Shown one piece after another: positions 58,274 to 64,000 of a stretch of 64,000 nt of DNA. This DNA comes from Dermatemys mawii. Its lineage: Eukaryota; Chordata; Testudines; Dermatemydidae. The first letter of the stretch is position 1. Each line of letters begins with the position of its first letter. The translations under genes and the position numbers were made by a program. The notes under the pieces were generated by a model. It had not been told where the DNA came from and searched no databases. It saw only the letters and a program-made list of their open reading frames with translations. The DNA is taken from contig ML677364.1 of the NCBI GenBank assembly GCA_007922305.1, positions 19,306,538 to 19,370,537 of the forward strand, given 5' to 3'.

Positions 58274-60545
58274 GACTAAACTATGTACATAATAGTTTTT
58301 TGCCTTTTGTTTCATAATACATTTTATTTATATAACCCTTTTGCTGATTTTTAAAGTGTTACATGAACAGGACAGGTGAAATATTATCATGTAAAGCAAC
58401 CATAAACACATGAAAAGACCTAGGTTTACAATTTATGATTAAAACTCTACTATCTACACAATATACATAGACATAAAATGTAAAAACTTAAATATCTTAG
58501 AAACAGTAGCCAGTCAGTTGTGTTAATTGTCATATTTGAATTCAGCACATCAAAATACATAATAAATATCACGTTTTATCTCTGAAGCAGACAACTTCTA
58601 AAAAATTGTAGACCAGTGAAACCTGTGCCATGCTCAATTGAACCCTCCTTTCCGGTTTTGGAGTAACCTTTATTTCATTTTAACCTGCCTGTTTCCTAGA
58701 CCAAATTATTCCAAAACCACTATCTTGTTATCCCTAGCTGTCACTGCTTGAAACTGCCTTTATTAATTATTACATCTTTGTAATTATAAACAATTATACA
58801 TTTATATGCATTTTAGCATTAGGATTCACTGTCACCACTCCATTTTTCTAATTTAAATATGTTTAATTTTGATCTTTTCCTTGTTTCAGCTAGTGGTGGC
58901 AGGGCAATGTTCTTAATGCTATATTCCTGACACAAAATAGAGCAGCTGGAAAATTTCTTGTGTAGGAGTTAGAATACTGATTGCAGTTTACCTGGACGAT
59001 ATTGCTAATGGAGCTTCCCTGGGGTTTCATGACTACCTCTTGAGGTAGCTAGCTACCAATGCATCAGAGTGACTCCTTTATCCTAATAGGGCTGCTACAG
59101 TGTTACTCCAATAGAGGTTGCAGGATGATATGGAGGGTCATTTCATACTAGTGAGTGAAGCAAAGGGCTAAGTAAAAAAAAATCTTTTAAAAAAAATCAC
59201 CAAATACCCTACTTGATTATTAGTGTAGTGTAGTTTTATTAAACACTTTATTATTGTATTTGAATAGGACAGACATAATGAAAGTGAGATTCTTACTTCA
59301 TGGAAAAAACTCTGATTTTTTTAGTTTTTGTTACTCTGCTTAATATGAAAGATTATATAACATGAACTATGTGCTTATGTAATTTGATATTCCCAATTAC
59401 ATTATTATGGTTCTGAAACACGTGCACATTTACTCCAAATAAAGACCCCTCTACCTAGGAAAAGCCCAAGGACATCAATTTTCAGGGAGTAAAAACTGTT
59501 GACACTGGAAACCATCCCACAACAATGTCTTTCACGATGTAAAGTTCACAGAAAAGGTTTTGAACTCGAGGGTAGAGGGATGGATGGGTGGAGAGAACAT
59601 AGTGTTCCTAAAAAAACATGTTTTGCACAGTTGGAGAGTTATGAGCTGTAGTGCATAGATTAAACCACATATCCTAGGTTCTAACACCTCTTAATATTTA
59701 CCAAACAAGAAATAAGACTGTTTCAGAAACAGCCAAAATCCTATTCCACTCTGTGGGCCTGAGCCTCGTCTTGTGTACACTGGTGTAAATCTGGACGACC
59801 ACCAGAGATTAGCTGAAATGATGCTGAACATAAATTCTCATGAGATGAGAATCGGGTGTCTGTGCTTCAGACTGTGATCTTATAAGTTTAGGGGTGAAGC
59901 TTAGGTTTAAAATGGCAAGAATGACTAAAGGATTGAGTTCTAAGGAAAATCTCTTTTGGGAACAAAATATTTTCATTTGCTTATGTGCAGACTAGAGATG
60001 ACTACTACACATACAAGATTGATAAGCTTGATGAACGTCATTTGAGGAAAACACTTATTGTATGCTTCTTCAGTAAACAAAAACTTTTTTTTAAATTAAA
60101 GAGACATAAGCAATGAATCATTATACAGATAAGGAATGCAAAGGCAACTTGGGTACATTTTCCATGTAATGCATTTTCACTTAGCTTCTGATCTGTGTGT
60201 CTGTGGAATAAAATAATAATTAGCTCAGGGTTTGTGCTTGAAGTCCTGCATTTTGAAAGATGTTTTCAAAACAGAAACTTTTCCTGAATGCGATTACAAG
60301 ATCTCATTTATTTGGAAAAACTCTGCAGGTCAGGCATTCATCCAAAACTGCCATAGCCTATTATTAACCAAGATAGTTGGAGAAGAGCTTGACCAGCTAT
60401 CTAGAACATTTTATAAAGATAGAAGTAGTCATTTTGTCCGGGCCTTTTGTCTGGCAAAGGTGCATAATACAGAGCAGTGTGACATTCCCTGGTCATGCCA
60501 TTCAAGTGCATATTGTCAACTGTAAGAAAGAGTATTTCTTGTGGC

Positions 60546-60674
60546 TAAGGTGAACAGATATCCCAATTTTACAGGGACAGTTCCAATTTTGGGGTCTTTT
60601 TCTTATATAGGTTCCTATTACCCCCACCTCTCACCCCCGTCCCAGTTTTTCACAGTTGCTGTCTGGTCACTCTA
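60546..60674. mobile_element. hAT-type MITE, copy 3
   Basis: Same body as copy 1 in the same orientation: left end TAAGGTGAACAGATATCCC, right end GCTGTCTGGTCACTCTA. The flanking 8-mers are only partly alike (CTTGTGGC and CTTGTCCA). Confidence 0.7.
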
Positions 60675-61189
60675 CTTGTCCAACTTGCGTCTGAGATTTT
60701 AGGTCACTGGGCCTGTTCCTGTGAGATGCTGAGTGCCCTCAACTCCAAACTGAGCGTGCTGGAAGTTGAGTGGGCTGCTCCGAAGCTTGCAGGAGCTGCT
60801 ATAAAAGTATCTCTTTGATGATTAGCAAAGTGAATTGGTAATACTGCTTTGAGATGAAAACATGTGGATGAAAATGAGCACATTTCCCAGAGTACGTTGG
60901 TGTGTACAGCAGAGCTTCAGCGTTTTGGACACCTCAGGAACGGAGGTTGTTCGTAGCTCTAAAATGTTCTTAAATCTGAACAAGATGTTACGAACTTCAG
61001 CCACTGGCTGCAGCTGGGGAGAGGGGGAGGATGTCAGGGCTCTAAGCAGGGGGCAGGGTCAGTGCTTCTGAGCCTTGGGAGCACCAGAGCTCAGGGCTTT
61101 AGATCTGAGGAGGGCGCTGTGGCTCAGAGCTTCAGCCCCGTGGCTGCATTCCTGGCTTCTGTACTGCAGGGAGCACCGGGGTTTGGGCT

Positions 61190-61314
61190 TAGGGTGACCA
61201 GACAGCAAGTATGAAAAATCAGGACAGGGAGTTGGGAGGTAATAGAAGTCCGTATAAAAAAAGGCCTCAAATATCAGGACTGTCCCTATAAAATCTGGAC
61301 ATCTGATCACCCTA
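61190..61314. mobile_element. hAT-type MITE, copy 4 (opposite to copy 3)
   Basis: Left end TAGGGTGACCAGACAGC, right end CTGATCACCCTA. The target duplication TTTGGGCT (61182-61189) and CTTGGGCT (61315-61322) matches 7 of 8. It lies 515 bp from copy 3, in inverted orientation. Confidence 0.75.
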
Positions 61315-61715
61315 CTTGGGCTCCCCACAGCTCCATTCCCACTTTCAACTTGGAGGGGAGAACGCTGGGGCTTTACCTATGGGAGGAGCGCTGGAGCTGA
61401 AACCAGCTTGTAGCTAAAGCCCCAAGCCTCAGCACCCCTCACAGGGCTGAAGCCCTGAGTCTTGGTGCTTCTGAAGGTCAGAAGCCCTAACCCCTACTAC
61501 CTGCCCAGAACTCTGCGGTGATCTTGAAGCCTATTTTCGCCGTCTCCAACTCAAAGAATACTTTCAAGACAACACTGAACAACGCACTGATACACAGATA
61601 CCCTCCCACCAACAGCACAAGAAGAACAACTTCACATGGACTCCTCCTGAGGGATGAAATGACAGTCTGGACCTATATATAGAATGCATCCGTCGAACGT
61701 GCACAGGCAGAAATT

Positions 61716-62990
61716 GTGGGAAAACAACATCGCTTACCTCATAACCTCAGTTGTGCAGAATGCATTGCCATTCACAGTCTTAGAAACAACCCTGACATTA
61801 TAATCAAAGAGGCTGATAAAGGAGGCGCTGTTGTCATCATGGACAGGTCTGACTACCAAAAGAAGGCTGCCAGACAACTCTCCAATACCAAATTCTAGAG
61901 GCTGCTTTCCTCAGATCCCACTGGGATGTACACTAAGAAACTGCGCCATCTGCTCAGGACACTCCTTAGACAAGCACAGGTACAAATCAACATACCCATA
62001 GAACCCTGACCCGGGTTTTTCTATCTACTATCCAAGATCCACAAACCTGGAAATCCTGGAAGCCCCATCATCTTGGGCATCGGCACTCTCACTGAAGGAT
62101 TGTCTGGGTACGTGGACTCTCTGCTCAGACCCTGCACCATCAGCACTCCCAGCTATCTGTGTGACACCACAGACTTCCTGAGAAAACTACAATACATTGG
62201 TGATCTTCCAGAAAACACCATCCTAGCCACCATGGATATACAGGCTCTCTGTACAAACATCCCACACAGAGATGGAATACAAGCTGTCATGAACAGTATC
62301 CCAGATGATGCCACAGCACAACTGGATGCTGAGCTCTGTGACTTTATCGTCATGCACAATTATTTCAAATTTGATGACAATATATACCTCCAGACCAGTG
62401 GCACCTCTATGGACACCCACATGGCCTCACAATATGCCAACATATTTATGGCTGACCTGGAACAACGCTTCCTCAGGTCTTGCCCACTCACGCCCCTTCT
62501 CTACCTACGCTACACTGATGACATCATCATCATCTGGACCCATGGGAAAGAAACTCTGGAAGAATTCCACCACGATTTCAACAGCTTCCACGCCACCATC
62601 AACCTCAGCCTGGACCAGTCTACACGAGAGGTCCACTTCCTGGACACCACAGAACAAATAAGTAACGGTCACATAAACACCACCCTATACCGAAAACCTA
62701 CTGACCGCTTTGCCTACGTTCATGCCTCCAGCTTCCATCCCGGACACACTACTCGCTCCATTGTCTACAGCCAAGCACTGAGATACAACCACATTTGTTC
62801 CAACCCCTCAGACAGAGATGAACACCTACAAGATCTTCACCAAGCATTCTTAAAACTGCAATACCCGCATGAGGAAGTAAGGAAACAGATAAACAGGGCC
62901 AGACGTGTACCAGAAGCCTTCTGCTGCAAGACAAACCCAAGAAAGAAACCAACAGACCACCACTGGCCATCACCTACAGTCCTCAGTTAA
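61716..62990 (+). pseudogene. Penelope-like reverse transcriptase (inactivated)
   Basis: The frame at 61716-61898 reads NPDIIIKEADKGGAVVIMDRSDYQKKA (RT box 1 region). A stop follows; FYLLSKIHKPGNPGSPI is encoded near 62020. The frame at 62073-62990 (305 aa) holds GIGTLTEGLSGYVDSLLRP, ILATMDIQALCTNIPHRDGI (box 3/A, Asp of MD), LQTSGTSMDTHMASQYANIF (box B), LRYTDDIIIIW (box C with catalytic DD), FHATINLSLDQSTREVHFLDT and TLYRKPTDRF. These are Penelope-like, not LINE, features. The catalytic residues are kept while the N-terminal link and the C-terminal endonuclease are lost, so the copy cannot move by itself. Confidence 0.85.
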
Positions 62991-63050
62991 AACCTCTCCA
63001 ACACATCATCAGTGATCTACAACCCATCCTGGACAACTCTCTGAGAAACT

Positions 63051-63112
63051 GCTTTTGTAATGAAGTGGGCTTCACTCTGATCTGGAAGTGAAGCCCACTT
63101 CATTACAAAAGC
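63051..63112. repeat. Perfect 25-bp inverted repeat with 12-nt loop
   Basis: GCTTTTGTAATGAAGTGGGC plus TTCAC (63051-63075) is exactly complementary to 63088-63112. It lies where the Penelope coding region breaks off. Confidence 0.9.
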
Positions 63113-63149
63113 AATTTCTCCTCTCTGGGTGTTCAGAGAGTGAAGTGAA

Positions 63150-63182
63150 GTGATCTGGAAGTGAAGTCCACTTCCAGATCAC
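63150..63182. repeat. Second hairpin, 14-bp stem
   Basis: GTGATCTGGAAGTG (63150-63163) and CACTTCCAGATCAC (63169-63182) are perfect complements around a 5-nt loop. Confidence 0.9.
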
Positions 63183-63264
63183 CTGCTGGAAGTGGGTTTC
63201 ACACACACCCCCACCCCCAATTGAATTTACTTTGCTTTCTTGCCTGCTATTTATATCTGCCTCT

Positions 63265-63345
63265 GGAGATTTCCACAACATTCATCTGATAAAGTGGGTC
63301 TTAGCCCACGAAAGCTCATGATCCCTAAAATCTGTTAGTCTATAA
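63265..63345 (+). ncRNA. Hammerhead-ribozyme-like motif at the Penelope end (damaged core)
   Basis: CTGATAA (63286-63292; consensus CTGATGA), stem II GTGGG (63294-63298) with CCCAC (63305-63309), then GAAA (63310-63313), a very short stem III around GCTCATG, and a possible stem I from AGATTT (near 63267) with AAATCT (near 63328). Hammerhead motifs in Penelope-like elements are established. The G-to-A change in the first core box should abolish cleavage. Confidence 0.6.
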
Positions 63346-63485
63346 GGTGCTACAAGACTCTTTTTTCCTTCTACACATAGAGTGAGTGTTAAAAATCATT
63401 GTTGATGGCCTGTTGTCGTTGATTATTTACTGTACTTTTACCTAGCATTGTCATGTTCATTTTGCGTAGGATTTCATTCAGAGAG

Positions 63486-63662
63486 GATGGTCCAATGATT
63501 AGCCTAGAACTTGGGAATCTAGCTTCCTGACCCTTCTCAACCACAGATTTTCTATATGAACTCAAGCAAGTTACTTAGTCTTTTTGTGCCTCAGTACCCC
63601 TTTGTAAAATGGAAAGATTGTGAAGTGCTCATATATTAAGATAATGAAGGCCTTGTAAGTAC
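63486..63662 (+). mobile_element. tRNA-derived SINE (MIR type), 5' and core part
   Basis: GGATGGTCCAATGATTAGCC at the start, then CAAGTTACTTAGTCTTTTTG, GTGCCTCAGTACCCC and GTAAAATGGAAAG, in MIR order. Confidence 0.65.
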
Positions 63663-64000
63663 CATGGATAGATTAATTCTTAACCTTTTGTGAGCAGAAA
63701 TACATGAGATGAAATTTCCCAGTCTTTGCTGGAGGACAGTGAAGTTTAGGCTTTTCCTTCACAGACCATAAATGAAAAGCAAAATTTTTGGATAGTATTA
63801 GCAAGAAAAATGTTATGGAATGAGGTTTTATAATGGGCATCAATTGATATGTGAGTGACTGAAGACCCCAATAGCCTTGTCACACTGAGCTGAAGATGAG
63901 ACAGGCAGTGTACTGAATTAAATTGCTAATTATTTTGTCTGCATTAGTCTAAAGATATTGCTGTTCAGATAAGACTAGCCTGTTATATTGTAATAGCATC

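Larger units (their letters stand above)
56100..58620 (+). mobile_element. DNA transposon with long ORF, superfamily not assigned
   Basis: Inverted arms flank the coding region. TGGCTCTAGTTTTCAAGATAT at about 56184-56204 pairs with AATATCTTAGAAACAGTAGCCA at about 58491-58512. Weaker similarity continues outward: CTGAGAACGAAAATGA against the complement of TCATATTTGAATTCAGCA. The outermost ends and target duplication cannot be fixed by eye. The stretch 56205-56597 is a leader with four ATGATGCAAT boxes. The 3' end after the ORF is AT-rich. Confidence 0.6.
61505..63360 (+). mobile_element. Penelope-like retroelement, RT present, C-terminus lost
   Basis: The plus strand carries an N-terminal part (LEAYFRRLQLKEYFQDN near 61530), then the RT region, then a short terminal region with inverted repeats and the pLTR-type end (AAGTGGGTCTTAGCCCACGA, GTTAGTCTATAAGGTGC at about 63335). 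Stops and frame changes lie between N-terminus and RT, and the GIY-YIG endonuclease is absent: after about 63060 the sequence jumps to the terminal region. It is closely related to the 12674 fragment. Confidence 0.85.
45776..64000 (+). other. ATP10A intron running off the window end
   Basis: It starts with GTGAGC and no acceptor plus conserved N-domain exon is found before 64000. It is packed with mobile elements listed separately: MIR, Penelope, LTR-like pieces, L2-like LINE, the 56-58 kb DNA transposon, two hAT MITEs, Penelope and a SINE. The stretch 58.65-60.5 kb holds no recognisable feature; an ORF at 60232-60525 has no family resemblance. Confidence 0.65.

Noticed and set aside
60232..60525. 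97-codon plus-strand ORF
   Set aside because: No domain or homologue recognised; isolated in intronic sequence.
1..64000. CRISPR arrays, bacterial operons, rRNA or functional tRNA genes
   Set aside because: No regularly spaced direct repeats, no ribosome-binding-site/operon layout and no clean cloverleaf; the sequence is vertebrate intronic DNA.

Overview
This window is intron-rich, AT-leaning vertebrate DNA. The repeats point to a non-avian sauropsid, most likely a turtle and less likely a crocodilian. They include CR1 and L2-like LINEs, Penelope-like elements with a pLTR-type end, several hAT and Harbinger-like MITEs, MIR-type SINEs and LTR relics. This placement is inferred from repeat content and from the divergence of the one gene present; no species marker is visible.

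The only convincing host gene is an internal part of a plus-strand P4-ATPase. It is covered by six exons at 17252-17456, 35207-35292, 40476-40582, 40682-40813, 42996-43126 and 45523-45775. All have canonical AG/GT borders and compatible phases, and together they encode about 304 residues. These run from the actuator domain (DGET) through membrane segments 3 and 4 to the phosphorylation motif (DKTGT). The sequence fits ATP10A better than ATP10B or ATP10D. Upstream exons (before base 1) and downstream exons (after base 64000) lie outside the window. Everything else is intronic.

Intron before 17252: a Tigger-like MITE, a small hAT MITE, Harbinger-like MITEs, a solo LTR (6220-7204), two large opposite-facing hAT MITEs with intact 8-bp duplications, and a three-level nest of hAT MITE inside Penelope element beside a CR1-like LINE (about 12.17-13.37 kb). 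The 17.7-kb intron (17457-35206) holds a run of Harbinger-like MITEs, a decayed LINE reverse transcriptase (26.4-28.3 kb), a tRNA-derived SINE and a solo LTR (32267-32969). Introns between 35293 and 45522 hold a hairpin-bearing repeat, a broken hAT transposase (38.55-39.37 kb) and a solo LTR (43669-44327). The region after 45775 is the most repeat-dense. It has a MIR, a Penelope fragment, LTR-like sequence mostly antisense to the gene, an L2-like LINE, a DNA transposon with a long cysteine-rich ORF (56.1-58.6 kb), and a Penelope-like element (61.5-63.36 kb) with an almost complete reverse transcriptase core.

Most notable for follow-up: hammerhead-ribozyme-like cores at the ends of all three Penelope copies, each with different damage; a second repeat family with a similar hammerhead-like layout; and the 56-58 kb transposon, whose protein joins a ZAD-like zinc finger to a probable DDE core and whose upstream region carries four TGATGCAAT boxes within 82 bp.
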